Program-made: the position numbers and the translations under genes
Notes under the pieces: generated by a model
Seen by the model: the letters and a program-made list of their open reading frames with translations, nothing else
Database searches by the model: none
What the model was told of the DNA's origin: nothing
Part shown: in pieces, positions 1-54,735 of the stretch
Layout: each line of letters begins with the position of its first letter
Position numbering within the stretch: the stretch's first letter is position 1
DNA from: Balaenoptera acutorostrata
Taxonomy: Eukaryota; Chordata; Mammalia; Artiodactyla; Balaenopteridae
Direction of reading: 5' to 3'
Assembly: GCF_949987535.1 (NCBI RefSeq)
Contig: NC_080071.1
Span: 22,095,032-22,159,031, forward strand
Length of the DNA stretch: 64,000 nt

Positions 1-66
1 GATGTTATATCAAACAGAATTTATAACCAGATGAAATAAGAGAATCCAGAAACCTATAATAGCTAC

Positions 67-163
67 TTGGTGTGTGTGTGTGCAAGTATGTGTGTGTATA
101 TACAGCTGGCGCTTGAACAACGCATGGGTTGGGGCACTGACCACCGCCCCCCCCCCCCCCCCC
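67..163. repeat. TG-rich stretch and 17-base C run
   Basis: TG dinucleotides dominate 69-98, and an uninterrupted run of 17 C lies at 147-163, inside the left part of the Tigger-like element. C runs of this length are prone to length error in sequencing. Confidence 0.8.
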
Positions 164-1104
164 GCCCAACTCTCACCCCTCCCCCCAGGCCAGAATCTGA
201 GGATAACTTTGGACTCCCTCAACTCTTAACTACTAACAGCCTCCTGTTGACTGGAAGCCTTACTGATAACGTAAACAGTTGATTAACACATATTTTGTAT
301 GTTATATGTATCATATACTGTATACTTACAATAAAGTGAGCTAGAGAAAAGAAAATGTTGTTAAGAAAATCATAAGGAAGAGAAAATACATTTACAGTAC
401 TGTACTGTATTTATCAATGCCGTAAATTTACAAGACGAATCGTCTGGCAGTACCTACATCAATATTGTCTTACAACACTGTAGATATTATACAAATTACT
501 AACATTAGACATCAAAAATGAAAAGATAATGTGAAAAAGAAATTCATATCTATTTACAGATATAGCTATTCGTGCCTTGATAACGAAGAAGCAGCAATAT
601 GATTGCTTTATGGTAGCCTAGTATAATTGATATAATTGCTTCCCAGTAGCCTAGGCTATACACCAATGAATGAATTGTTAAAAATGTTTATGGCATACAG
701 TATTATAGACATATTCATATAGAAGCGTGATTACATTTTCTAAAAAACCACTTACCTGTAATGGTAGGCTGATATGCAGTTTCTCCAATTATGAGAAAGG
801 CATACTGTACAGTAATATAATGCTTTGAAAGCAAAGTTATGAAACAGTAAGAAAACTAACAGATTATTAACTTTATCTTAAATATCACTCACCTTATGCC
901 TATGTAAGAATAGACTACTATCTATATATACTGTATGCATTCATGACATACCTAAATATTTTTTTGATATTTCTGGCTATGCAGTTCATCTGTGAGTATT
1001 TTCAAATTGTTGCAAATCTCCAAAAATTTTTCCAATATATTTATTGAAAAAAAATCTGCATATAAGTGGACCCATGCACTTCAAACCCGTGTTGTTCAAG
1101 GGCC

Positions 1105-1109
<5 letters not shown>
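103..1109. mobile_element. Tigger-like DNA transposon remnant with terminal inverted repeats
   Basis: The left end CAGCTGGCGCTTGAACAAC and the right end, whose reverse complement reads CAGTTGGCCCTTGAACAAC, are inverted repeats. They match the ends of a Tc1/mariner-type Tigger/MER44-like family as I remember it. A TA precedes the left end; the right flank has become a TG microsatellite. The interior is AT-rich with no intact transposase. Confidence 0.75.

Positions 1110-1152
<43 letters not shown>
1108..1152. repeat. (TG)n microsatellite
   Basis: About 22 uninterrupted TG units begin at the very end of the Tigger-like inverted repeat. Confidence 0.97.
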
Positions 1153-1154
<2 letters not shown>

Positions 1155-1379
1155 TTTTTTAAAGTTTTCGCTTTCAGTTAGGTGCCGTAGGATAGAGATA
1201 CAAGATAGACTTTAGTAACCCCACCTCTACATCACTCAAGCTGAGTAATCATGAAAGCCTTATCAATAAAGTACAGGGAATAAAAGCTGCTTCCAATGGT
1301 TGTGGTCAGATGAGATAATGTGTAAATCTCCTAGCTTTGTATTCACCAACTAGATGTCCTACAGGCATACAGTGAGTGC

Positions 1380-2460
1380 CCAACAAATTCATTTATTTAA
1401 CAAATTTTAATTGAGCATATATCATGTGCCAAAGATTGTTCTAGGCTTGAGGATACAAAATTAAATAAGACAAGGTGGCTGAGCTTATAGCTTAGTCTAG
1501 GAGACAGGCAAATAGATACTACTGCTAATAAGTACAACGTGATAAGTGCCATACACACAGAGGAAGTTTCCAAATTAGACAAGAGATTTGGGGATGTTTC
1601 CAGAGGAAGTGATGCTTGAGCTGAATTTGGAAGATAAGGATAGAAGATAGAAGAAGAGGGTTACGTGCATTATAAGCAGAGAAAAAAGCATAGGTAAATG
1701 ACAGAAGTGTGTAACCATGTGACCTGCTTAATACCCATAGTAAAGTCACATGAATAAAGCCAAAGGTGCGTATGGGGTGTCCGTGAGGATAGGAGGAAAA
1801 GGTCAACAAAAATCAGAAATCACATCATGAAAAGCTTTATGGACTAAAGTAAGAGGTTTTATCCTGAAAGTTATGCAATTTTAAGTAAGGGAGAGACCTG
1901 GAGAGATAGATATGTGTCTAGAAATGTCCTGGCATCAGTAGAGAGGGTCAAACTAGACACAGAAAAACAAGTAAGGAGGTTCTCCCAGCAATAGAGGCAA
2001 GAAGATATGAGGCCCTGAACAGTGTCCATGGGAATGGAGAGGAAAGGGAATGAAATTCATGGCATGGGATGCCCAGGGCGGAGGTGAGGGTGGGGAAGAG
2101 AGAGGATGGAATCCTCCGCAGGTCACCCCCCTGGGCTGCTAGCTGGTTGGGGTGGTTGTTTACTGTCCTGGAATGGAAGTAACTCATGCGGTGCCTTCTC
2201 CTCAGTGCCTGGCACAGAGAATGCTTAATTGTTAAATGAATAGATTGTTCTGAGGCAGAGGAGGATGGGGAAGACGATGAGTTCATTTTTGGTTCTGTTG
2301 AGTTTGAGGGACCCATGGGTGGATGAATATGTGTATATAGCCCTGAAATTTGGGGCTTGGAATCCACCAGGGATAGATGGCAGTTGAAGCTGATGTGGAT
2401 GAGATCATCTAGGGCAAGCAGATAGAATGAGGAAACCCCTGGAGAGCATCAGCATTTAAA
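1380..2460 (-). mobile_element. LINE-2 3' region
   Basis: The plus strand reads as the complement of the L2 3' end: TTGAGCATATATCATGTGCC, then a GGAGACAGGCAAATAGATA-type stretch, later AGTTTGAGGG and GATGAGATCATCTAGGG. Both edges are approximate. No open L2 reading frame remains. Confidence 0.7.
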
Positions 2461-2794
2461 ATGTAATCAGAGAAAGGGATCCTCACAGAAGAGGCTGAGA
2501 GACAAGAGGGGCTCCTGAAGAACTGGCCACAGAGTAGTGTCTGAACTACTATAAAATGTTAAATAAAGTGTTTCAGGTAATGGGCTTGTGTGTCCTTTCA
2601 TAATATTTTTTGGGTGCCTGCCATGCCCAAGATCCTAAATTGGCTTTTGCTGTTCTAAACAAACAACATTTACTTACAAATTTCATAACTGACACTTTTC
2701 TTCAGAAAGGGAAATGTGCACCAGCCATCGCCTCCCAGGTTTTGCTCTCTGGCAACATTCCAAAGGCATGTGGGCATGGTGGCGGTGGTTGAGT

Positions 2795-3043
2795 ACGTAG
2801 TGGGTGAGTGCACAGGTGTAGAGCCAGACAACACATGTTTGGGTCCTGGCTCTGGTACAGGCTGAGCCAAGTTCGGAAAATTACTCAACCTTTCTATGCC
2901 TCAGTTTCCTCATTGGTAAGGAGGGGTTATTAATAGCACTACTTCATCGGATTGTTATGATGATTACTTGAGATAATATATAACAATGTTTAGAACAATG
3001 CTTGGCCCGTAAATTAGCAATATATAAGTTATTATCATTACTC
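2795..3043 (+). mobile_element. MIR SINE
   Basis: The MIR core and tail are recognisable: GAGCCAGAC, TTACTCAACCTTTCTATGCC, TCAGTTTCCTCATTGGTAA, GGATTGTTATGATGATTA and ACAATGCTTGGCCCGTA. Nearly full length. Confidence 0.85.
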
Positions 3044-3344
3044 CTAAACACTATCCAGTAAGAAGAATCTGATAGCAAAATTATCCATCAATATTAAAAC
3101 TCCTGTAATTATACTGAAAACCAAACAGATGTAAAAGAAATCACAAGTGAGGCAGGTTTCCATTTGTAGGAGACGCTGCCATGTTCATTGTAGAAAGAAG
3201 GATTCTGGGTTTTCTCTTGTAAACTTTGGTCTAGAAGATCATTACTTTTCTATCTTCATGACCTGGCCTTAAGAGACATGGAGTAGGAAATCACAGAACA
3301 AAGGATAAACCACAAAGATTTTGAAGCTGGATTCTGACTTCTCC

Positions 3345-3440
3345 TGGTGTATGTGTACCTGTATCTATATCTATATCTTTATTTATATATCTACATCTGT
3401 ATCTATATCTGTATCTCTATATCTATATAGAGAGAGTAAT
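3345..3440. repeat. Degenerate (TATCTA)n satellite
   Basis: Repeated TATCTA/TGTATC hexamers run into TATATAGAGAGAG. Interrupted and old. Confidence 0.85.
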
Positions 3441-5799
3441 ATAGTAATTTGTACATATATATACTATAAAGACTTACACTTCTCTAATGAAAGATGAGTT
3501 GAAATTTATCTGGATCCATGACATTAAGACTGCATTTCATAACCTATTTAATTCATAATTGAACTAATTAATTCAAAGCTAAGAATAGTTAGGTTATTTA
3601 GGCCAAAACCATTCATTTAATTTTTATATGTAAGCTATCCTCTAAAGTACAATTGCTTTTTGTTTCTTCCTCAGCAAAAGGGGGAACTTACTTTCATGAT
3701 AGGGGGTGATTTCCATATTGAAGTTTATTCTGAAAAATGTATACGGTATATAAATATTGTCAAATGAAATGTGCATTTCCAAAGGCTTTGAGAATGCCCA
3801 AGTGTATCACTGCATGTAAGAATTACTTGGCAGAAATTTTAGAAAACCCTTCCAAGAGCTCCTTTCAGAACTTAGAAACCCTCCCTTTCTGTGGGCCTTC
3901 CAGAACCATTAACCCAGTCACAAAAGTTGTTAATTGATATCCACAAACAACCAATTATCTAAGGTACCTGTTCATACAACAATAACAACAACAACAAAAC
4001 TTCATAATGGCTTCATGTAGAGGCAAGATGATAACCAAAGATCAAGAAAAAATTATCAGGCTCTTTTGAGAGGGAGAGATCTTTCTGGAATGCCATTGAC
4101 TGATAACGAAGTACACAATGGCAGGAAGTTTTTTCTGTAATGCTGTTTGCCTGTTAGAGTTTCCAGTCTCTTAGAATCAAAATTTAAAAGACTAATGGAA
4201 TTTGGGCAAGGGAAAAATCAATGGAGCGCTCTATCTTTGAGTGCTTACAGATGGATGGAAGAAGGTGCATGAAAAGAACATTGTGATAATGGCCGTTCAG
4301 AGAAGCAGCACATTGCAGAGTATGTTAGTTGTAAAATAAGTGAGATTTACACGAGAAATAAGGCTGTAGCATAGTCAGGCCTCTGTGGCAAACAACAGCA
4401 ACAATAGCGTGTGTGTTCACAAGGCCAGGATCAGTTTTATCCCTACACTAAGCACAATGCCAGGTGCATAGTAGGTGCTCCATTGCTTTCGTTGACTTTG
4501 AATGATTGTACTTTTATTATACCTTTTAAAAGAGAAAGTTACTAATAATAGAGGAACATCCTTTGAGATGTTACCGAACACAAAAAAGCTTTTGAGAAAC
4601 AGTCATGGTTGAGGATGGGAAAGTACCCCAATGTATGAAGGAAATGGGCATTGGTGAAGTTTTCTGAGTCCAAATGAAAATAAATTGTATTTTCTAAATA
4701 GAATTTCTTCAGTGATCACTGTATCTGATGCAAAGAGAGGCACTATTGTCAGACCATCTGAACTACAAATGCACAGATCAAGTTGACTCTGAATTTATGT
4801 CCATCCACACGCGTGACACAAAATAAACTGAAAGACCATTAAGAAATAGGAAGAACTGTGTTGTTGAACACAACCCATCGATTTACACAGCCTTGGACCT
4901 CTGACTTCAGATCTAAAGGGTGAAATACAGGTGGGGTCATAATTGCTGTTATACTGTATTTGATTACTCTTCGGATTTTTTTTTTTGAAAGGCAATTTCA
5001 AATGTCTTAAGCACATATTTTATTAAAGATTTCTATTAGAAATGCAATCTGGGGTTCCGCTGAATAGATTCTTTTCGAGACTTGGTGAAGGCCTCTGGCT
5101 TCAGGCTGTGTTCTGTCTGCATCGTGTGAAAAGAAGACCAATGTGGGTTTGGAAACACACCCATTAGATAAGGAAAAACACCTTTGAATGAAAAGGGAGA
5201 GAAATGTGTCTCAATCTGGACGGACCCTAAACTTTTCACTCTTTGGTGGGGAAGAAAGAAGACAGCCTCAGAGGAGTCTATTGGCAGCAGCAGCAAGAGC
5301 CAAGAAATGAAACGGAGGTGCACTTCTAAGGGTATCAGATGGTTTTCAAAGGCCTTTTCCCCTGAAAATCAGTCTCTTTTATATGTTCCTGACACTGTGG
5401 TTTGAAAACGTAACTTGCTTAGTTTTCTGTAAAGATAATGGCTTTCTGTTTTGAAAAGCTATCTGCTCACACACTGTGAAAAAAAAAAAAAGACATGAGC
5501 TTAAATTCAGCAGTCGGTTACGATCGCAGTTGTAACACAAATCTGTATCATTTAAAAGTATATTAACACATTTGTAATTCTTGTCTGACTAGATTGTACT
5601 TAAATATGTATGTGCATCTCTCAGAATGATTTTATAATAGTCATGTTATATGTAATATAGTTTTAAACTAAAGTGATTTTTACCTCTACAAAGGATATTA
5701 GAACATAAATATTTCTGCTACTTAAAATTTTTCTCAGTCTCAAGAAATTCCAAGGATTTTTCATTTTTACCATTTTTCCATAGCCTTCTTCGCATATGT
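3441..5799. other. Intronic DNA, mostly without recognisable features
   Basis: This lies in the ITGB6 intron that leaves the window. A short L2/MIR-like 3' end is visible near 4440-4490 (AATGCCAGGTGCATAGTAGG). I searched the minus strand for the next cysteine-rich I-EGF exon and found none. Confidence 0.5.
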
Positions 5800-5885
5800 C
5801 CTTATTCATCTTTATTATACCCTGTGCCTAACCTAGTATCTGTTACATAACAGGTGTTTAATAAATATGCTTGGAGTGAATGAAG
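5800..5885 (+). mobile_element. L2/MIR 3' tail
   Basis: CCTGTGCCTAACCTAGTATC then GGTGTTTAATAAATATGCTT and GAATGAATGAA-like sequence match the L2-type 3' end. Short fragment. Confidence 0.55.
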
Positions 5886-5977
5886 GCCCTGAAAGTCAAT
5901 TTAGAATTTTTGTGTCCCTCGTCCTTTGCAGTATGCTCCTTAAGTAGCCTGGCTTTTTATCTTTCCAAAGTAATAAT

Positions 5978-6032
5978 CATTTAAGAGTTGAGTCAGATAC
6001 CTAATAAGCATTTAAGAGTTGAGTCAGATACC
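5978..6032. repeat. Tandem duplication, 24 bp unit, 31 bp period
   Basis: The same 24 bases (starting CATTTAAGAGTTGAG and ending CAGATACC) occur at 5978-6001 and 6009-6032 without a mismatch, separated by TAATAAG. Confidence 0.95.
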
Positions 6033-6267
6033 AAGAGCCTGATCCAGAATAGTCTGGAAGATAATGGAGTTCGATTACATGCAGTTTTGTGGCGTCTGGG
6101 TAATAACCAAAGAGAAGGCATCCGTCTTTTACCTACTTACTCCCAGGGAAATAATAATAGAGATGTAAGTTCAGCTGGCAGAGATCTCACCCCTAGGGAA
6201 TGTCAGAGCCAGAAAAAAACATAAGGGAAGATCAGTTACCTTAGTCTAAAGGTCAACCCCACTCAAC

Positions 6268-6312
6268 TGATCAGCAAACATTTATTGAGCACCTACTGTG
6301 CCCAGGTGGCTG
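6268..6312 (-). mobile_element. L2 3' fragment, 80 bp from ITGB6 coding exon 10
   Basis: CAGCAAACATTTATTGAGCA then CCTACTGTGCCCAGG is the complement of the L2 3' tail. It sits in the intron just after the exon's donor. Confidence 0.65.
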
Positions 6313-6390
6313 TGGAAGGTGCAAAGGATGCAAAGCCCTTCCTTGATACGTGCACCGTCGCCCTGTAAGTTGGATTTGGACATGGCCTAC

Positions 6391-49556
<43,166 letters not shown>

Positions 49557-49691
49557 CTAAAGCTGAACATCGTTAAAAGTCTTTCTTTCTTGAAGTGTAA
49601 AATTGTAAATACTACTTACACTGCTTTGAAAAGAAACTTGAGATGTAAATAAAAAAGTTTTCATTAAGACTGAAATGAAAACAGAAGCTAC

Positions 49692-49732
49692 CTGGACAGG
49701 TAAAGAAGAAAAACTGTGCTTAAGAGCAACTT
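49692..49732 (-). other. ITGB6: Candidate untranslated first exon of ITGB6
   Basis: A donor-like CCTGTCCAG/GTAGCT lies at 49692/49691, downstream of the TATA-like element at 49757-49766. If transcription starts about 25-30 bases after that element, a short exon of about 40 bases and a 180-base intron would join to the acceptor at 49512. A second candidate donor, AATCTCAG/GTATTT, lies near 50037. Neither is confirmed. Confidence 0.2.
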
Positions 49733-49756
49733 CAGCATGATTTACTTCCTTGTTCT

Positions 49757-49766
49757 CCTTATAAGG
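49757..49766 (-). promoter_or_regulatory. Palindromic CArG box / TATA-like element upstream of ITGB6
   Basis: CCTTATAAGG fits the SRF-site consensus CC(A/T)6GG exactly, is self-complementary, and contains a TATAA core. It lies about 260 bp upstream of the start codon. About 12 bases past it on the minus strand is AGGAAGT, an Ets-type core. The flanks are AT-rich with no CpG island. Promoter function is inferred from position and motif only. Confidence 0.35.
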
Positions 49767-50884
49767 AAGGCAGGTGTACAATCACCAAGAAGGTGGGGGA
49801 AATTCATTCAGTAGAAATTTTTGTGTAAATTCTATTAGTCTCTCTGCATCCTCGAGAAAGTTGACACCTTTAGTAAAATATTGATCGATGAAATGTCAAA
49901 AGAGCAATTGAAATATGATCTAAAGTTGTTTCTAAAATAATTATAATTTAATGTAAACAATAAAGATGATAAATAAAACACAAATATGTAAGTTATGTAT
50001 AAGGAGGGTTTAAAAAATGAGCTAAAGGAAAATACCTGAGATTTTTATGTTCCATTGTTAAATCCTTTCAGAGAATTGAGATGAACTCTGAAAAATAAAA
50101 ATCATTATTTTATAATTTAGAAGGCAGTCTAGGGAAAGCAAAATACTGTGTTCCCTTGTTTTTTAAGTTGGATGAAAGATATTTTTCCATAAGTATAAAA
50201 TTCCTATTTAAATGCATTATTAGAAAAAATATAATGTTTCAAAATTAGTCTCAAACAATAACAATGGAAACAGAAACAATGGTGCCCAAGATTCTGAATC
50301 CCTCTCCTCTGCATAGCGACCAAGTTCTCTTTCTCATGTACGGTTCCTGCTCCCAGCTCACTACTTGGCACATAGAAGGTATTTATTTGTTGAGCAGAAA
50401 AGTGACACATTTAAAATATAACAATCTATGGCTAATTTCAGGAGTTTGATTATGAATTTTTCCTAATATATTCCAGACAGTGTTTGGGGTTTGCAGATAC
50501 TGCAAACAAATATTTATTTCATTACTCTCCAAACTGCTTGACCTTAGACAGGCTTCTTTGTGGCTTGCTTATGTCCTGGGAGATTATCTTTTAAAAGTAT
50601 ATTTCTAGGCAAGCATGTGAAACTTGTGAAGAGAGAAAACTAATTATAGTCTGCTCAGGTTCTTCTCAGAAAGCTATGTTCAATTTTGAACTCCATCATA
50701 CACAGGAATCTACAAGAACATGGCGAGAATCCTGCAGAGAGAAACCAGAATTATTAAAGACTTGGGAGGATACCTTTTGGGAGAAAAATACAGTTATATG
50801 AAATCAGTTGATTTAGCTTGAAGAAGAAAGATTAAGGCACAGATATGTGTCCCTCATAGTACCTCTGGTTAATACTGGTATCCT
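49767..50884. other. Upstream flank of ITGB6, AT-rich, no CpG island
   Basis: Few CpG dinucleotides and no GC box cluster. A second donor-like site for an untranslated exon is near 50037. Text at 50600-50880 (GAATCCTGCAGAGAGAAACC) may be a very old LINE fragment, but I could not name it. Confidence 0.4.
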
Positions 50885-51115
50885 GTATTAGCCGTCATTC
50901 ATTTATTCATTCATTCATCCATTATTCAATAAATATTTATTGAGCATCTACTTTGTGCTAAGTATTGTTCTAGAAGCAGAGGATATGTCAGTGAACAAAG
51001 CCAAGCTCTTGGCCTGTTAAGCATATATTCTAGGCTGGGGAACAGACAGATTCTTAAAATCAGGCTGTCCTAAGGGCTATGAAAAATGATAAATCTGGGC
51101 TCAAGAGGAAAGAGG
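50885..51115 (-). mobile_element. LINE-2 3' fragment with (CATT)n
   Basis: A CATT run then ATAAATATTTATTGAGCATC, TACTTTGTGCTAAGTATTGT and GTGAACAAAGCCAAGCTC: complement of the L2 3' end. Confidence 0.8.
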
Positions 51116-51154
51116 GGTAGGAAGGGTGTGTTATTTCACTAGCCTACGTACAGA

Positions 51155-51640
51155 CTTCCACCCCACCCCTAAAATCCTAGCTGTGCTGCTTTATTTACTA
51201 TCTGTCCTCCATCACAGCCCCTGTGACGCTCACTCCCTCCCCTACCTCCAAGGCTGAGCACACACCATCTGTGCTGTCTGGAGGCGTGTGTTTCCTCCTC
51301 ATTCTTCTCACTTGGATGACTCAGCTCGCTGTCCAAGTCTCAGCACAGACATCAATGCCCCTAGGGAGACCTTTTTGGTTTCGCCAGGCCTCCCTTCCTG
51401 TGGACTTTCCCCAGGATGGCCCTTTCCAATCTGCTTGTAATTGCCAAAATCCTTGCCTCTCTCCCCCAGTAGACTGTGAAGTTCTTTAAGGCATTGATTT
51501 AGTCAACAAGTATTTATTGAATTCTTTACTGTGTCTCAGGCAGGGACTGTGTCTCAGTTATCTTTATATTCCCATCAAGTAGCATTAATGCCAGACTTTG
51601 CAAGTAGTCAATTAATATTCATCAGGTAAATGGATAAATT
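51155..51640 (+). mobile_element. LINE-2 fragment, sense
   Basis: CTAGGGAGACCTTTTTGGTT, AGACTGTGAAGTTCTTTAAG, CAGGCAGGGACTGTGTCTCA and TAATATTCATCAGGTAAATG match the L2 3' UTR in sense orientation. With the minus-strand copy just before, two L2 pieces lie in inverted orientation. Confidence 0.75.
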
Positions 51641-53455
51641 TTATGTCTTGGCTGTCTAGTATTTTACCTGTGCCAAAGCAGCTACTCCACCAATATCGAG
51701 TAAACAGATGTGTAAATGAATAAATGGTTTTAGAAGACACGCAGTGCAGTTAGGAGAGAGGGAAGACGGCCCCTGCTTGGGTTGTGAAGAAGCTGAGTCA
51801 AGACTTAAAATGCAGGGTGGAGGACGGGGGCAGAATTTAAGAGAACATATAAAGTAGAAGAACGCTACAAGAAAACCTCCATCCACTCTGTTTTTATCTT
51901 GGCACCACTGTGGAGAATCCGTACCAGGCTATTCGGCACAGGGGAAGTATTCTTGCTTCCTGAAGACGTGGTGCCCGGTGCCCTCTCCTGGAAAGTACCC
52001 GTCCACGCCCCTGGGGGTGCACGGAGCCCCACTTGTTCCATAAACTGGCCAGCGCTGCATAAACCCCCCCCCCCCCGAGTGAAAACTCTGTCCCCTTAGC
52101 CAAGCCAACCAGATTAATTACCTCTGTTTCTGTATACATACGGAATTTAAACTGGGAAATACAGACTAAACCTGGGGTTCAATAATGGGAGCTGAAGCTG
52201 GCATAGAGAGGACCTCAGGTGGAAGGAAAAATGATGCCTCTGGAGTGAGTCCAAATTAGGAAGAGTCGGCCGCTACGGGGAGACAGAAGCCCGAGGCAGA
52301 GGAAAGCTATAATGAGTAGACAAGGGGGTGGGTTGAGAGTATCACTAGTCAAAGCAGCCGAGAAGGGCCCCTGAGCCACATGAATGGAAAACACTAGAGT
52401 TAGACCCACAGACTTACTTTGTCGAGGGGAAGGAACACGGCCCAGGCCGACAGCTGCCATGATCCCAAATGCCCTTCCAGATTGGATCTTTCTGAGGCCC
52501 GGCCCTTCCTGGGTTTCCCCAGGATCTTGTCTCTTGGAACAATGTGTATTCTTAGAAAAAATTCCCATTGCTTATGGGTGGTTAAGGGTGTCTCTGTATT
52601 TCTTAAAATCGAGAGATCCTAAGTCACACCATTTAGATGTTCAGACAGGCTGCTTGGGCCCATAGGATAGAAACCTACCATCCCAAATGCTCAGAGCTCC
52701 AGCCGGGGACTCTGACGCCATCTGGGGGCCTGACGCTCTGCAAGACGTCTGAGCTGAGGTAGGTGTGCGTGGAATAGCAGAGCACCACACAGCCCAGGGA
52801 AGCAACATCACCTGCACTCCACTCTTCAGCTGGCTTTTGCTTCTGAGATTGTCTTCAGTGGAACCCTGACCTCAGGAAGCCGTGTGAACCCATCTGACTC
52901 ACTGTATTTGCTTGGGTCTCTCCCGGACCCAGCCCATCATTCACATCAGAGAATAACTATCTAGGGTCAGCTGGGCCAGCCAGGGCACCTGAAAACACTC
53001 CTGGGAGAGTAAACACTGAGTAAACCTGGCTGGGAGCCAATTTGAACCATAGGGAACTTAGTAATGACTGCCGGCTCTTGGGATGGCCTTGCTATGTTAC
53101 CGGCTTTCTTTCAAGTACCAGTGACAAGTCTCCCTCCAGTTGTCTTTCTATGAAGCATTTCATGATGAGTAGCTGAAAGGAAACGTAGAAAGGAATGCTA
53201 TCCCTTTGTGTCTGGCACTGCTGTAACTGTGTGTGTGATACACTGCATGGCGGGCTGTTCACAGGATGCTATGGTTGACCTCAGATGTGTGTAACTTGGG
53301 GATACAGAATCTGGAAGTGGACACCTTCATTTCACATTTCAAGATCTTCAGAAAAATTCTTTTAAAGAAGGATGTGTAACAGTTTCCTATCACCTTAGGG
53401 TGTAATGCCCACAACATGCTAAGTGCTAGAGAAATTTTTTGTGGCCTGGGACTTA
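51641..53455. other. Intergenic stretch, GC-richer, nothing assigned
   Basis: GC-rich patches at 51950-52080 (with a C run near 52064) and 52230-52700. No repeat family or exon recognised; open frames are short. Confidence 0.35.
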
Positions 53456-53459
53456 CATT

Positions 53460-53990
53460 CTAGTCTGGAGTTTACTTTTCTTAATTCGATAAAATATACA
53501 TAACATAAAATTTATCATTATACCTGTTTTCAAGTGTATAGTTCATTGGCATCAAGTACCTTTACATTGTTGTGCAACCTTCGGTGTCCACCTCCAAAAA
53601 TTTTTCATCATTCCAAACCAAAGCTCTGTATCCATTAAGCAATAACTTCCCATTTCCCCCACCCCCTATCCCCCCGGAAACTACCATTCATTCTACTTTC
53701 TGTCTCTATGAATTTGAGTGTTCTAGGTACCTCATATAAGTGGAATCATACAATGAAGCCTTTTTTGTCTGTCTTATTTCCCTTAGCATAATGTTTTCAA
53801 GGTTTATCTACATTGTAGCCTGTAGCAGAATTCCATTCCTTTTTAAGGCTGAACAATATTCCATTGTGTGGATATACCACATTTTATTTATCATTCATCT
53901 GTCGCTGGACATTTGGGGTGTTTTCACCTTTTGACTATCGTGAATAATGCTGCTATGAATATTAGTGTACCAGTATCTGAGTCTAGTCCT
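53460..53990 (-). mobile_element. L1 3' UTR, antisense
   Basis: ATAACATAAAATTTATCATT, TACATTGTTGTGCAACCTTC, AATATTCCATTGTGTGGATA and GAATAATGCTGCTATGAATA are the complement of a mammalian L1M 3' region. Confidence 0.85.
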
Positions 53991-53994
53991 ACTG

Positions 53995-54110
53995 TATGTC
54001 CTTGGGGATAGCACGTATCTCTCGGCACTTTAGTTTCTAGTCTGTGAAATAGTGATAATATCCACTTTTCTGGACTATGGTGAAGATTTAATTATACCAT
54101 TCTGGGATGA
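53995..54110 (+). mobile_element. MIR fragment
   Basis: ACTTTAGTTTCTAGTCTGTG then AAATAGTGATAATATCC and GTGAAGATTTAATTA follow the MIR core, diverged. Confidence 0.5.
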
Positions 54111-54484
54111 ATCCAGATTGGGTAGGGCCTGAAGATTGTATAATTTGGGGGACCCTGTTTAAGAAAAGGAATGCAAATGGGAAATAAATTGGATATAAAA
54201 GTGTATATTTATTTAAAGTGAGAAAGAGAGGGGGAAAAAAACCCCGCAAAACCATGACAACAAATTACTGAAGCCTTAGAGATTCCGGGCCCTTTCTTCT
54301 TGATATCACATTAGACAATTACCCAGAAATGCTTACCCAGAAATGCTTCCTGGTGGTAATCTGGCTTCCCATCCCCGCCAGGAGCTACCTGAAACTCCCA
54401 GGCACCTGGGCAAGCTAGGGGCTGGGACTGAGGCTCCTTCTGTTTATGGTAAATCCCCATCTGAATTCACTCAGGATTTGTGTT
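54111..54484. other. Intergenic stretch, small tandem duplication only
   Basis: A 16 bp period repeat (CCAGAAATGCTTA then CCCAGAAATGCTTCC) lies at about 54322-54351. Nothing else recognised. Confidence 0.45.
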
Positions 54485-54735
54485 TATTGTAGATAGCTTT
54501 ATTGGGCACTTCCTTTGTGTCAGGCGTTGTTCAATATGTTACTAGTATTGACCTATTTCATTCTCACAATACCCCTCAGAAGTAGGAACAGTTTGACCTC
54601 CATTTACCAGATGAGGAAACTGAGGCAGGAGAAGCTATGGAACTTGCCCACTGTTGCAACGCTGCTCAGGCAGCAGAGCCCTGGAGACGGATTTCTCCCC
54701 CAGTCCAAGCTCCGCATCACCGTGCAAACTGCCTC
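54485..54735 (-). mobile_element. MIR SINE, nearly full length
   Basis: CAGATGAGGAAACTGAGGCA, GGAACTTGCCCACTGTTGCA and AGCAGAGCCCTGGAGACG are the complement of MIR in order. Confidence 0.85.

Noticed and set aside
1948..2367. 139-codon minus-strand open frame
   Set aside because: It lies wholly inside an L2 fragment and shows no domain or splice context.
1..6390. Search for the next ITGB6 exon (I-EGF3)
   Set aside because: No minus-strand frame shows the expected CxCGxCxC pattern, so the exon lies beyond the left edge.
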